Assembly (NCBI RefSeq): GCF_000226095.1
Contig: NC_016476.1
Span: forward strand, 1,426,001-1,490,000
Length of the DNA stretch: 64,000 nucleotides
Source of the DNA: Thermothelomyces thermophilus ATCC 42464
Taxonomy: Eukaryota > Ascomycota > Sordariomycetes > Sordariales > Chaetomiaceae
Direction of reading: 5' to 3'
Of the stretch, positions 1-10,862 are shown in pieces. Numbering within the stretch: the first letter of the stretch is position 1; each line of letters begins with the position of its first letter. The position numbers and the translations under genes were made by a program. The notes under the pieces were generated by a model, which saw only the letters and a program-made list of their open reading frames with translations, made no database searches and was not told the DNA's origin.

Positions 1-431
1 CGGCTCTTCGGCTCTAGACGACACGCTCAAAACGGTTCAGACGTGGAGACACCTCCCAGGTTATCCTGAGAGCGGGCTGCGGCTTCTGGAAGTTTGGGTT
101 TCGTGATTCGGCGAGGCTTTGTCTGCGGTGACTGCTGCGCATGTCCAGATGGCTCACCGCCGGCGCTTCGAAGGTGGAAGCCTTCTCCGGGATGGAGGAG
201 CCATCGACGTTCTCGGTGGAGTCCACCATTGGTTTCCTATGGTTTTTGGGGTACGGCGTGGGTGTGCGATAGCGGACCGGTTGCTGGTTGACAGGTTTCG
301 TACGCCATCTTGCCGGGGGGACGAGCCAGTTTGGCTGTCGGTCAAGGGTCTTTTGCCCAATGTCTGGAACCGAGAGTCCTGATGGAGAGTGTCCGGGACT
401 CCTTGAAGTACACCTTGAGAGTGCGGATCCC

Positions 432-483
432 ATGGTGATGGTGGTGGTGGTGGCGGTGATGATGATGATGATGATGATGATGA
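432..483. repeat. TGG/ATG trinucleotide microsatellite
   Basis: About 50 bp of ATGGTG, TGG and then ATG units. On the minus strand it would encode a histidine run, but the frame holding it shows no other sign of being a gene. Confidence 0.85.
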
Positions 484-3400
484 GTTCTTCGCGTCAAGAT
501 GGAAACAGTCGGGAAACGGGAAAAGGGGTTTGAGAGATCCGGGCAGCTGAAGTCAGCGAGCTCAGCCGGGACGGTGTGGATTTGTATGCGGGGTAAACAG
601 AAAAAGGATGAGGGCGGCCTTTCGGGTGACGATGCTACAACACCCGCCGGGCCCAAGTGAAAATGGCGCAGTGGACGGTCGAATCGAAGGGGCGTCTGTT
701 GCAATCTGCCTGCCAGCACAAGTGTTCAACTGGGAACCTAATCGCCGACGAGGTAGCAGAAGACGGAGTTTGGTAATTCACCTGTTTGGCAATGGCTCTT
801 AGGGATAGACGTGGGATATTTATTTTCATATCTCCCTGGCGTGTGCTAAACGGGGCCGCACCACGAGATCTCCTTGGCTCCGCCCAGTGTTTCTTGGGGA
901 TGCTTGGCGGGCATTTACCGGCCGACAGCGAAAGTGGCTCCAATGTAGATCAGATGAAACGCCAAATCTGTGAAGTCGCCGATGCAGACTTGGCGCTTGG
1001 CTTGGGCCATTTTTCTCGTATGTACAACTACGGAGTGCTTAGCCGTACCCTTTCCCGCGGAGGTTAACGTTATGTGTGGTGGTGCGAGTCTTAAAATTCT
1101 GCAGTTCAGGTTGAGCAACGGAATACTCCGTAGTCCGTAATGTTTGCGGCAAGACCTGCATGCCCGAAAGTCGCCCAGCATCCTAGGCAACACTAGGGTA
1201 CCTGCTTCTCTGGGAATGTATGTACAGTACTATATACCTCAGGTTTCTGGAAGCAAGTCAGGTACCTTCGGTGCCCTGAAGAGGTACCTAAGGTATGGAG
1301 TGCCTTACATTCTTCCCGTCGTTGCGCGTCAGCAAATGCACGTGTCGGGGTGGCTGGATACCCTTGCGGTTCCGGCTATTCGCTCGCACTCGTCCTCTCT
1401 GAAGCCGTGGCATTACCCGCACAACAAAGCGCTCTTCGAAACTCAAGGCGGAAACGTCGTCAGTTTTCCCTTCCTCTGCAGATTACCAAAGCCACATCGT
1501 TTCCCATCGCCGCGATATCATCGAGGCTTGGCTACGCTTGGCGCCTTGCCAAGCCGCCCATCCTCGACGTAGATCATCTCGGCATCGATCTCTCTTTCCC
1601 GGATGTGTATGCGCTAAGGACACCAAGGATTGGAGTGATGTGCGCCACAACCCAGGGAACTCCCCGACGTGCCCGCACGATATTCTGAAGTGTACGGAAT
1701 ACATGGACGGTCACTAATCGGTACCGCAAAACAACCCATCGGCAGCTTTGTGGCGTCGTACGTGCCTCGGCCAAGCAGCTAAGTTACAAATTGCCCTCGC
1801 TAACTTAACACCGGCCAGCGTCATTGTCAGCTGCGCCAAGAGAAGGCATCTTGCTGATCAGAAGGCAGTGCTGCGATCGTCTTGCGCAATCCTGCAACTT
1901 GGCTCATGTTTTTTGGGCGCCGCAATCTCGTCTCGGCTCTGCACAAGAGCTCCCGTCGGTGCATGTCCACGCAATAACGTACGAACGTGAGCGGCCATGG
2001 CTCCTTGGCTGTGCTGCCAAACACGGCGCCCGATGGTGTCGGATCTCCTCTCAGATTGACGGCTCAGCCGTGTCACGGGGGCTTGGCGAGGTCGGTAACG
2101 CTCTTGCCAGCGCGACAGCCAAGAGCCCAGACTCTGGACGTCTCATAATGCCTGGACACAGGGCTCTTGGCGCGAGCGGCGACAGAGGAACTGCGATTCA
2201 AGTCTCGAGGGTCGGACGTGTCGATTAATTAGTCAGCAACGGAAGGGGAACTCGAATGCCAAAGGCATTGCAGGCTGTGTGGCCAGGCTTTGGTGTCGCA
2301 CTCCCGTTGCCTCGACAGCCAGCCACTTCGGCAGTCCCTGCGCTGATTTATCGCCAAGCTTCCACCTGCCGCGCCGTGGCCGCATCCGGCATTGGGCATT
2401 CGTTACATTCCGACTTTTCGAGTCAGCCAAGCCGTTACGTTTGTTGATCAAAGTTCTTGGCATTCTGCTGCGCCCAACTCCTGCCGCAGACCGACGTGGA
2501 ATGTCTCACGGACGAACCGGACGCGACTGTCCGATTTGCGCCAGAAGGTCAGTCCGATAAGAAGGGGAGAAGAGAAGGAGAAAGAGAAGGGGGGGAAGGT
2601 GGTTGAATCCGGAAGCGCGAACTTCATGGGCTGCGTCTTCGCAGCTCGTGTAACCCCTTTTCCGCAAGTGCTTCTGGGCTGCTCTGGTAAACGTTCGTCA
2701 TGCCTGTGGAAGGAAAATACCTCGAAGAGAAAAAAAAACATTTTTAGATGCAGGGTTGGCGCCATTTTTCCAGGCGGGTCGGGCTTTCCAAGCTCTGGCG
2801 TATCGGAGCTTTTGTCGACCTCGGCGGCTCCCGTCTTATTACCGCCGAGTTGATCGGGGGTGTGCCCGGCAGTCAGCCGGTTTGTTCGGGGTACCAGAAA
2901 CCTTTTAAGGCTCCGTGATGCCCCGCACCTGCCGGTTTGGCGTCGGTCAACAATGAATAAAATAAAACCGTCTTGGTGATAGCGACTCTTGGCGTTACGT
3001 CGTAATCAGACCTTTCCGCAATGAACCCGAGCTGGAATCATGATCTTTGGTAGGTCACTCGACGTTCCCACGCGAGAGGCGACGCATGCGCGGAGTGCCA
3101 CTTGCGATTAGCCTCTCATTGAAGAAGGCATTACAGTCAAGCCATCTCGTCTTGTTTTTGGCTCATGGGGTGGAACAACACCGCGCTTGCTACCCATTCA
3201 CTGTCGAATGCCTGCCTCACGGGAACAACAAGTTTTCAGGTGGGTTACGTGTGTTTCATCGTCTTAACCACAACTGAATTGAAACCTGCAGTCTGCTGGC
3301 AGTGCGGATTATTCTATTTGCATGTCCAAAATGTCAGAGATCGAAGGGCAAGGCTCAAGAGCACAGTGGTTTGGCCCGTTTCACTTCCCGGTGCTCCTTC

Positions 3401-4533
3401 GCACTTGGGCACCAGGCTCAACATGTTCAATCCCTCTGTAGGCACACACTCTCTTCTTCGACCACTTCATCCACTTCATGTTCCGGTTTAAAATGCTTGT
3501 GTCGCGTTCCGCGCTTGTGACCCCACGCTCCTCCCCCCTTTCCCGCGACTGTGCCGTAGGAGGACTGCTGGATGACGCACATGCGTTCGACCAGCTGCGT
3601 GGCGCGGGGAAAGACAACAAGGTGGTAATATGGCTATCATATAATCCCTTGTGCCGTTTCACGATATCGTGACCGTGATTAGTTGACTCGTATCGCAGTT
3701 CTTTCTCGCCATCCGTTGAATTCTGATGCATCCGCTGGTCTGAGAATGGTAGGTCCTTAAAGGGCAGGTCGTGAAGCCCCAAAATCCCCGATCGGGTCCC
3801 ATGACTCGACAGGCTCGGGAAAGAAATGACTGATTCTGAAGCCGTCTATGCCCGGGGCCAGAGAAGTGCAGTAATAATCTGTCACTCCTTCCTCAAAAAA
3901 GGCAGGCAGATCGCTGACCAAATCGGAGAGCAGCTTCATCATCAAGATGCCGACATGGTGCCTGCTTATTTCCACTCGCCTAGAGAGGATGAAGAACAGA
4001 TATGTCTATGCACGACGACCTCAAGTAGAGTTTAAGGAGCTGAGGACCCTGCTGCCTGGGTGGCCATTCGGGTAAGGCAGTCACATGCCGGAAGAATCTG
4101 GTCGGGCGAGATTGTCCATCCAGTGAATACCTTATAATGAAGTTCTTGATGATGACACGCGTGGTCGGGCTCAAGCCAATCCTGGTCATCAACAAAGGCT
4201 AAAACGGTCTCTCTCTAGACAACCTTCCATCTGTGGACGTCATCAATATGTAGGCCTCCTTACTCCCTACAATGAGCGCAATGAGGGCTTCCTTCAGGGG
4301 GTCAGCACGCTAATTATTCTATGAGGGTCGTTGAGTGCTCCTCCTAGAAGCAGCCTCAAAGAAAAAAGCACAATTAACCACTAGCCCTTGTTGAATTTCG
4401 CTCCTGCTGTACTGGCGTAGTCGCGCGCACACGGCATATGGATAAGCCTTTAAGCCTTTGTCGCTTGGCTCACGAGGCCCACGTGGAACCCAAGCATCAG
4501 CTAGCTTAAGATGGTGGAGCCTCCCTGAGGTGA

Positions 4534-4542
4534 TATATATAT
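4534..4542 (+). promoter_or_regulatory. TATA-like element upstream of the histidine-phosphatase gene
   Basis: An alternating TATATATAT sits about 95 bp before the ATG at 4637. Its position suits a core promoter, but simple TA repeats are common in this DNA, so the function is inferred. Confidence 0.35.
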
Positions 4543-4636
4543 GGTACTCTCTGCCGCATCGGAAGGCCTTCATCAGGGAACCTCCCTGCTCACTAGTCCA
4601 AGCTGGAATATCAACCACATCTGGCAACTCCTCGCG

Positions 4637-5561
4637 ATGCCGCCCACGCTAGTCCTCATCCGCCATGCTCAGGCAATCCACAACGTTGACCGTACCTCCA
4701 CCAACCCCCTTCCCCCCTCCCTCCCCTTCTCCTTGCGGACCTACTCTGCCAGTCTATGGAGACTGATGTTACACATTGCCAGGAGCAAACCATTCCCTGC
4801 AGGACCCGCCCCTTACCGACCTCGGCCGCCGCCAGTCCGCCGATCTGCGCGAGCACCTCAGGTCCTCGCTCCCCGCCGATCGCAAGGTGCAGCTCATCGT
4901 GACTAGCCCCATGCGGCGGGCCCTGCAGACCTGCCTCGTCTCCCTGGACTGGCTGATCGACGAGGGCGTGCCCGTCATGCCCGATGCCCGCTGGCAAGGT
5001 GCGTCCCGTCCCTGTTTGCTCTCTTCCGTTTCATCATCACGGAGAAAGAAGGAAGAAGGAAAAAGGGGGGGAGAAGTGGAGTGGTGCTGGAGCATGTGCT
5101 GATGACTATCTACCTAATTAGAACCCTACCGCAAGCCTTGCGACACGGGTTCCCCACCCGGCCAGCTGGCCGCCGAGTTCCCGGACATCGACTTCTCTCC
5201 TCTAGACCCCGCCTATCCGGACAAGACGTCCCCCGCCGGTGCGGCCTACCGGTACGACCGGGGAGCCGTCTTAGGGCGGGCCCAGTCCGCGCTCGCGGAC
5301 CTGTACGAGCGGGACGCGGACGTCGTCGTGGTGGTGTCCCATTCCGGGCTTCTCAGGACCGCCGTGGCGGGGCGCTGGTTCGCCAACGCCGATTACAGGA
5401 TATTTGACTTCGCGCCCAGGGAGGTCGAGCGGGAGGATGAGCCGTACCGGCTCGTCGAGTGGGAGTCGACAAGGGGGCGAGGCGGGATGGGGAGGAGCGA
5501 AGAGGCAGCGGTCGAACTTGGCGAGGGGCTGCCGACGCATGGGGATGCCGCGGGTTCATGA
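4637..5561 (+). CDS. Histidine phosphatase / phosphoglycerate-mutase family protein
   Basis: Three exons: 4637-4691, 4783-4998 and 5122-5561, giving 236 residues. The introns have GTACCT/CCAG and GTGCGT/TTAG ends, and all joins keep the frame. Residues 4-12 hold the family signature VLIRHAQAI, in which the RH histidine is the phospho-acceptor. TSPMRRALQT follows the second intron boundary region, and the late VVVVSHSGLLR supplies the second catalytic histidine. Length and motif order are normal for small fungal members that dephosphorylate small metabolites; the true substrate is unknown. No signal peptide is visible, so it is probably cytosolic. The last 40 residues are low-complexity and may not be conserved. 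The second intron ends in the TAATTA word that is common in this region. Confidence 0.88.
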
Positions 5562-6016
5562 CCTCTCGCGTAAAGTGTCAGGATGAAGTCTAAGGTTCAT
5601 GATCTGATTATTTTCGAGCGCTGACGAAATGCTACCAAGGTTCCGGTTCGATCCGCTCCGAGCCTCCTTCTCCCATCTGCTTCTCGGGTCTTGGGTAATT
5701 AGTTGATTGGTGAAAATTCGGGTGGTATTCCGGTTTTGAATGAGATGGGCAGCAGTCCATTATCACCCTATTCGGTTCTATTTACAGATGCCAGAGATGG
5801 CTGAATAGCTAAAGGTAATTGGATTTTGTTGTCCTCGGCCTCACTTGCACGCCCCGAACATCCAACGCTAGGCGCCACGCGGACACAACACGCATTCATC
5901 AGGGCTGAACATCATGATACAAGTTGAGAAGCAGGGGAAAAAACGAGGGATTTTATACAGTAATTGGCCATAAAAATGCCAAAAATGTCGAGAATCTCAT
6001 ACCAAGTGTAAACCAA
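5562..6016. other. Intergenic, nothing recognised
   Basis: This is the 3' flank of the phosphatase gene facing the 3' end of the minus-strand membrane-protein gene. It contains one TAATTA at about 5696 and no open frame worth calling. Confidence 0.6.
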
Positions 6017-8131
6017 TCACTTTCCCCTCTCTCCTCCTCCCGTTGCCTCCCCTTTCCCTTTCCCCTTCCCCATCCTTGCCCATTTCTTCTTCCCTTCCTT
6101 CTCCTGCTCTTCCCCCGCCGTCACCGCCCCTGCCGCCGCCGCCGCCGACGACGACGAGGACGACGAAGAGGAGGAGCCGTGTCCAACGTCAACGAACCCG
6201 GCGACCCCGGCCGGGTCGACCCCGTACCGCACCCGGACGGCGCCCAGCTCGTGGGGAAGGTACGGCTTGGCCGCGTCGGTGCCCGCCACCTCGCGCAGCC
6301 CGGCCGTCTGCGAGCTCTTGAGCACCTCCCCCAGGTCGCTGCCCGCCAGCCGCATCACCGGCACCCGCAGCCGCGCGTGCAGCGCCGCCCCGAACACCCC
6401 CGCCGCCGCCGCCGCCAGCACCGCCGCGCCCGGCGGGATCACCAGCAGCAGCGCCCGCGCCCGCTCCAGCTTGCGCGTCTGCTTGCTCGTCGTCAGGACC
6501 GTCACGCCGGAGGCGGCGCCGTTGGCGGTGGCGGTGGTGGCTTGGGCGAGTGCGCCGATGGAGAGGCGGATAAAGGCCTCGAGGCCCGGGATCGTCCAAT
6601 GGTTGCTTCCGGCGCTGCCAGGCAGGGCGGAGGACGTTGTGTGGGCCAGGGGCAGGCCGGTTGCGCTCGAGTTGGCGAACATGGGCTGGGTGCCGTCGAC
6701 GCTGATGCCGGTCAGGAGCGGGGCGACGGCGAACCAGAGGAGCAGCTCGTTGAGCCGCGTCTGCGGGGACACGTCGGGGCTCAGGGCGAGGGTTTCGGTG
6801 GAGGAGAGCACGGGGAGGCGGGCGGCGGCCGTGTCGGAGGACGACGAGGACGACGATATGGGAGGGTTCCCGACCGAGAGGACGTCGTCGACGGCTTCGA
6901 TCTCGACATCGCAGGCCACCGAGAACGCCGTGGTGAGATTCCCCAGTATGATCGGGGTTATGCTGCCGCCCTCGATCGTCCCGTTGAGCGCCGCGAAGAC
7001 CAAGGTGGACCGGGTGCGCCGGTCGGACACGAACTCGTAGCTGTCGGCCCACAGCGTCAACTGAGCCTGAGGGCTGACCCAGACCTCCGTGCTGGCGTCC
7101 TCCTGTTCCACATCCTCAGTCTGGTTTTGGGGTGGCTTCCTGGCATGCGTCAGGTTGGTCCGGAACGCGTTCCACCAGACATTGTCCTTGTTCAGCTGCT
7201 CGACTTGGCGCGGGCGGCACGAGATCGAGGTCTGGAACCGGACGGCTGTGGCGGTAAAATCACCTCTCTTGTCCAAGGCTGCCCTGTCGATGTACCAGTC
7301 CCGGTACTCCGGCATGGGCTCCGAGGACGGCTCCGTCGCCCAGGTGTTGTACTCGGCGAGAACCCGGACCATGACCGAGGTTGCGGGGTTGGTTTGCGCG
7401 TACAGCTCGCTGATACCGCCTCCGGAGGTGTAGTTGCTCTCGAGTTCCACAGCTTGATACGTGGGCGAGTATGCGTGCCCGATGAGCGGCGGCGCAGCGA
7501 ACGGGAGCAGCGTCACGACGAGGGCGCAGGCGAGGACGAACCCGGCCGCCGTCGACCTCACGGACATGACCGCTCGCGGGGCCAACATGACGGAACCCCG
7601 GGTCACCGACAGGTACGCATTCAGCCCGTTGATGGTGAAGGATTGTATCTTGAGCAGCGGCCAGACCGTCGCCTCGCACAACCCCAGCGCGGCATACGCC
7701 AAAGACGCCATGCCGATCATGTAGACCATGGTAATGATCCCCTGAACCGTCCCCAGGTTCTTGACCGTCCAGTCGTCGGCCGTGCGACAGTGGTTGGCCC
7801 ATTGGGGACACTCGAGCATCTGCTGGCTGAGCTCGCTCGTATACGCGATGGCGACGACCACAAAGATAATGCCGGCGATCAGGGCGGCAGGGAGAGAAAG
7901 GTGGGTTGCTACAAACGGCCACCACCCGAGCCTCCTGGGTGCCGGATGCGCCCCATAGACGAAGTCATGGTCTGAGGCAAGACGCCGGATGTCTCTCGGT
8001 GTCGGTGAGGACGTCATGTTGCGGAGGTCCACGTCGACGTATGACGATGCGTCCCGCGAGCCGAACTCCTCCACAAAGACGGACCTGTGAGAGCGGGTTC
8101 TTGTAAGCGAAGGGAGGTAAGGTGATGCCAT
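6017..8131 (-). CDS. Large multi-span membrane protein of unknown function
   Basis: A single exon of 704 residues with an ATG at 8131. Residues 1-65 are a cytosolic-looking N terminus. Hydrophobic segments follow near residues 72-95, 130-155 and 195-220. A long, probably extracytosolic region (about 225-545) carries several N-X-S/T sites and a few cysteines. One more strong hydrophobic segment lies near 560-585, before a Ser/Ala-rich, Lys/Gly-rich tail. The layout is typical of fungal plasma-membrane proteins with a large outer loop that carry no named domain, and I do not recognise a catalytic motif. Codon use is strongly GC-ending throughout, which supports a real gene; the long plus-strand frame opposite it is a shadow. 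A 20-bp tandem repeat lies in the promoter region. Confidence 0.78.
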   Translation of the reverse strand: MASPYLPSLTRTRSHRSVFVEEFGSRDASSYVDVDLRNMTSSPTPRDIRRLASDHDFVYGAHPAPRRLGWWPFVATHLSLPAALIAGIIFVVVAIAYTSELSQQMLECPQWANHCRTADDWTVKNLGTVQGIITMVYMIGMASLAYAALGLCEATVWPLLKIQSFTINGLNAYLSVTRGSVMLAPRAVMSVRSTAAGFVLACALVVTLLPFAAPPLIGHAYSPTYQAVELESNYTSGGGISELYAQTNPATSVMVRVLAEYNTWATEPSSEPMPEYRDWYIDRAALDKRGDFTATAVRFQTSISCRPRQVEQLNKDNVWWNAFRTNLTHARKPPQNQTEDVEQEDASTEVWVSPQAQLTLWADSYEFVSDRRTRSTLVFAALNGTIEGGSITPIILGNLTTAFSVACDVEIEAVDDVLSVGNPPISSSSSSSDTAAARLPVLSSTETLALSPDVSPQTRLNELLLWFAVAPLLTGISVDGTQPMFANSSATGLPLAHTTSSALPGSAGSNHWTIPGLEAFIRLSIGALAQATTATANGAASGVTVLTTSKQTRKLERARALLLVIPPGAAVLAAAAAGVFGAALHARLRVPVMRLAGSDLGEVLKSSQTAGLREVAGTDAAKPYLPHELGAVRVRYGVDPAGVAGFVDVGHGSSSSSSSSSSAAAAAGAVTAGEEQEKEGKKKWARMGKGKGKGEATGGGERGK

Positions 8132-9096
8132 GAGCCTGGGCCCTATTTTCTTCTAAGGTGTTGAAATAAAACAAAAAAAATAAAGGTTTGAAGTAGAAAA
8201 TAAAGGTTTGAAGTAGAAAATAAAGGTTTGAAGTAGAACTGAAAACCTTGAGAGGATGAAGGGGTGAAGTCAGTCTTGACTCGACCCTGACTTGATGAGC
8301 AAGGCATAGCAGGGAGCAGCACCGTGTTCCTAGGCACTAATCGGTTTTTTTTTTTTTTTTTTTGGATGCGATTGCTGGCGGTCGCGATGCCCTATCACCT
8401 CGCGGATTTACGTGGCAAGAATTGATGCCAATGGCCGCCCCTGCGATGCGTCGCTGGCAGGGCGATGTGGCTGCCCATACACGCGACCCAACCCACGTGG
8501 GTCGGGCTCCGGCGAGTTGGGCACCATCCCAATCGGCAATGGCATGTTTCCTGCGTGTCGAGGTATGGGCCAGTGAAGTTGTTCAACTGATCCAATTTCG
8601 CCCAATAGGCAGTTATCGGAGCTTGGCTTAGGTAGAGGTTTGGTGTATGATAGGCTGCTTTCAGGGGCAGTGGCCTTCTGGTTTGACCGAGCTTGTCTTG
8701 CTGAAGCCGGCAATTAACTGAACTTGATGATGAACAATATTAGGGTGGGAGTCGGTCTTGACTGATGTTGCTGTCACGCTTGTGCCTGTGCCTAAGCCTA
8801 GATGAGATTAGATGCCGCTTCAAACAGATTTCAACTTGAGCATACCACAGGTAGTTATCCAACATGTCGCTCTCTCAACGGACATGAATTATTTGACCTT
8901 AATAAGCACTCGATCAATACTCCGTCTATGTCAAAATCCCCAGAATCAGAGCGCCAGACGCCTTTCCTAACCGCGGCTCGAAAGAGGAGCAAGGAATACG
9001 ACCCAACAATCTGCCGCCCAAAATGCAAACATGTTTTTTTTTTATGACCAGGTCCCCATTAAGACCACACGAAACGCCACCTCCACTGCGACGCTC
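8132..9096. other. Intergenic between two minus-strand genes
   Basis: This holds the promoter of the 704-residue membrane protein with its tandem repeat, a run of 19 T at about 8345-8363, a short T run near 9031-9041 and the 3' flank of the four-span gene. No gene is supported. Confidence 0.55.
8181..8238. repeat. Three-copy 20-bp tandem repeat
   Basis: Three near-perfect copies of taaaggtttgaagtagaaaa at 8181, 8201 and 8221, the last cut short. They lie 50-107 bp upstream of the ATG of the minus-strand membrane-protein gene, so probably in its 5' UTR or core promoter. Confidence 0.95.
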
Positions 9097-9963
9097 TCAG
9101 ACAGCCGAACGCGGGTGCACCCTATTTTCCAGCTGCTGGCCCGGCTCGTCGGTCTTGCTGTCGGCCGGCCTGAAAGGCTCGCACGCGGCGTTTGCTGGAG
9201 CATAGCCCGGCGGCCCGAACTGCCGGACCCGGCCGACGGACTCCAGGTCGTAGTAGGTTGCCGTCGACTTGGGGTACTCCTTCTGCGCGTACGCGAACTG
9301 CAGCGGGGCGGGAGGGTCCGCGATCCGGGGGTAGCTCGTGTTGCTGGCGACGAGGTTGTGCATCTCCGGGTTGACGGTCGGTATGTAGGTGCCGGCCAGG
9401 GAACCCGTGCGGTACTGGTGGTAGACGACCGAGGCGTAGAAGAGTAGGCCCAGGAAGGAGAGGCTGAGATGGGTGGGGAGGTCAGCAGGGCTGTGCTGTA
9501 CGGGGTAGCGTGGAGGGCAGGCTGGCTCATCGGTGGGTTGAGTGCTTACAGGATGAACACGCTGATAACGATGACCACCGCGCCCTTGCGGGGACCGGCC
9601 ATTGTGAGAGCAAAGTTGACAATATAGAAGAGGCCCTGGGTAATGTTGACGCCCAGGAAGAACGGCGGGGACAAGGTGCGTCTGGCGCGCTTGACGATGC
9701 AAACAATGTCGAGGATCGGACAGAGCAGGATGATGGCAGTGATGACACATGCGACGGCGAGAACGGCGCCGTACCCGAGGTTGGTGTTGTAAATATTCGT
9801 CATAAAGCCGCTCTAGATCGTCGCTGAAGACGCCGAGACCGGCAATTAAGGTGGCGTACAGGGCAATCTGGATCGCCATGATGACGATGCGGATAACCCA
9901 GAACGGGATCAAGACGCGCTTGAGAAAGGGCGACGAGTCGCCGACGACGCATGGGCGCGGCAT
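9097..9963 (-). CDS. Four-span (MARVEL-like) membrane protein, frame broken once
   Basis: ATG at 9963. One clear intron at 9464-9549 (GTAAGC...CTCAG) joins FIL to LSFLGLLFYASVVY in frame. Four hydrophobic segments are visible: LIPFWVIRIVIMAIQIALYA, then VLAVACVITAIILLCPIL, FFLGVNITQGLFYIVNFA, and the one spanning the intron. A soluble tail of about 85 residues follows. The fold resembles MARVEL-type four-span proteins that are common in fungi. The first 55 residues (ending DDLERL) and the rest (starting MTNIYNTN) lie in different frames at about 9803, and no intron of normal length fits. One extra T in CTTTATG would explain it. The gene may be recently broken, may start at the internal ATG at 9803, or the base may be an assembly error. 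Confidence 0.6.
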   Translation of the reverse strand: MPRPCVVGDSSPFLKRVLIPFWVIRIVIMAIQIALYATLIAGLGVFSDDLERLYDEYLQHQPRVRRRSRRRMCHHCHHPALSDPRHCLHRQARQTHLVPAVLPGRQHYPGPLLYCQLCSHNGRSPQGRGGHRYQRVHPVSTQPTDEPACPPRYPVQHSPADLPTHLSLSFLGLLFYASVVYHQYRTGSLAGTYIPTVNPEMHNLVASNTSYPRIADPPAPLQFAYAQKEYPKSTATYYDLESVGRVRQFGPPGYAPANAACEPFRPADSKTDEPGQQLENRVHPRSAV

Positions 9964-10862
9964 GGTTGCAGGCCGATGTGTCTAGTCCGGCAAGGGCGAG
10001 CCTGTGGAAATCTTGGAGCTATCACGATTCGCGGAGCACCTGATTTGAGCGATTCTGTTGAAGGATATCAAGAGGTCTATCGAGGAGTGTCTTCGCTCGA
10101 TGTTAAATGGCTGGTCTGAGATGAGCAGTCGACATAAGATTTCCACCCTCGCCGGGTTGCAGATACCGTTTTGGGAATCTTCATGATGCTCGCCCAGATT
10201 TGTTGTTTCTTCCTAGGTCACGATGGGACGAGCGATTACACAGAGAGGATCGAAGCTGTGCTTGGCGAGCCCAGACTTGGTGTGCTGGTCGACCGCGATT
10301 GCCCAGTTTGACCCAAGGCGGCTGGGGCGACTGGGGCTGAGAATCGTGGTTGCCTGTGCCGTAAAGCTTAGCGCCGGAGAAGCGATGCAGGAACTCAACA
10401 GGAAACAGGGGACGGACTTTCGCACAAGAGTGTGTACCGCGTCAGCTAGCAATCAAGGTGATCGTTGCTACGCTGGGCCCCGCGGGCTGGGGGAAAGCGA
10501 TGAGTAAGAATACCCGTATGGTTGGGAGGCGGGGCGACGGCGGGAACTGGACGCTACGCAAAGGTTCGGGTTATCCCAAGCACAATGCCAATCGTCTGAT
10601 GATGGCTCTCAGAGTCTCAGAAGAGTGGCAGTTGTTGAAGCTAGAACCCAGTTGGGATAATTACACAACTACGTCATCGTCTCTCTGCTACAACGCCCTT
10701 CTACTCCGTACCAAGCAACCTACCTTTAGGTTTAAGCGACGACCCTCAGATCCTTTACAATTTACGTTAACACTCTGGGCTTTGAAATCGCAATTCAACT
10801 TTCCCACTTCTTTTGTAGCTCTCCCAGGATCAGGCATCAACCAAGCATCGACTCCAAAAACA
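9964..10862. other. Divergent intergenic region
   Basis: Shared upstream DNA between the four-span gene (minus) and the Kelch gene (plus). Short frames occur on both strands but none has codon use or motifs that support a gene. Confidence 0.5.

Larger units (their letters stand above)
1..4636. other. Long stretch without a supported gene
   Basis: I see no convincing gene here. Open frames are short, mostly begin with non-ATG codons and overlap on both strands. Visible landmarks are a (TGG/ATG)n microsatellite at about 432-483, a cluster of GGTACC-like words at about 1195-1300, the word ACTCCGTA near 1124 and poly-pyrimidine patches. A short minus-strand frame at 14-433 could be the 5' end of a gene running off the left edge, but nothing confirms it. 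Frames around 3750-4200 may be decayed coding sequence of unknown kind. Confidence 0.5.

Noticed and set aside
14-433. Minus-strand 139-residue frame that could be the 5' end of a gene leaving the left edge
   Set aside because: Low-complexity sequence, no domain, and no clear donor site before the edge; cannot be supported.
342-719. Minus-strand frame with a run of histidines
   Set aside because: The His run is just the TGG/ATG microsatellite; no other protein-like features.
3750-4200. Minus-strand protein-like blocks considered as a transposon relic
   Set aside because: No transposase, reverse-transcriptase or terminal-repeat feature could be recognised.
5641-5660. GGTTCGATCC resembling a tRNA B box
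   Set aside because: No A box or cloverleaf partner at the right distance upstream.
5924-7975. 683-residue plus-strand open frame
   Set aside because: It lies opposite the minus-strand membrane-protein gene; its Arg/Gly/Pro-rich composition is typical of a shadow frame.
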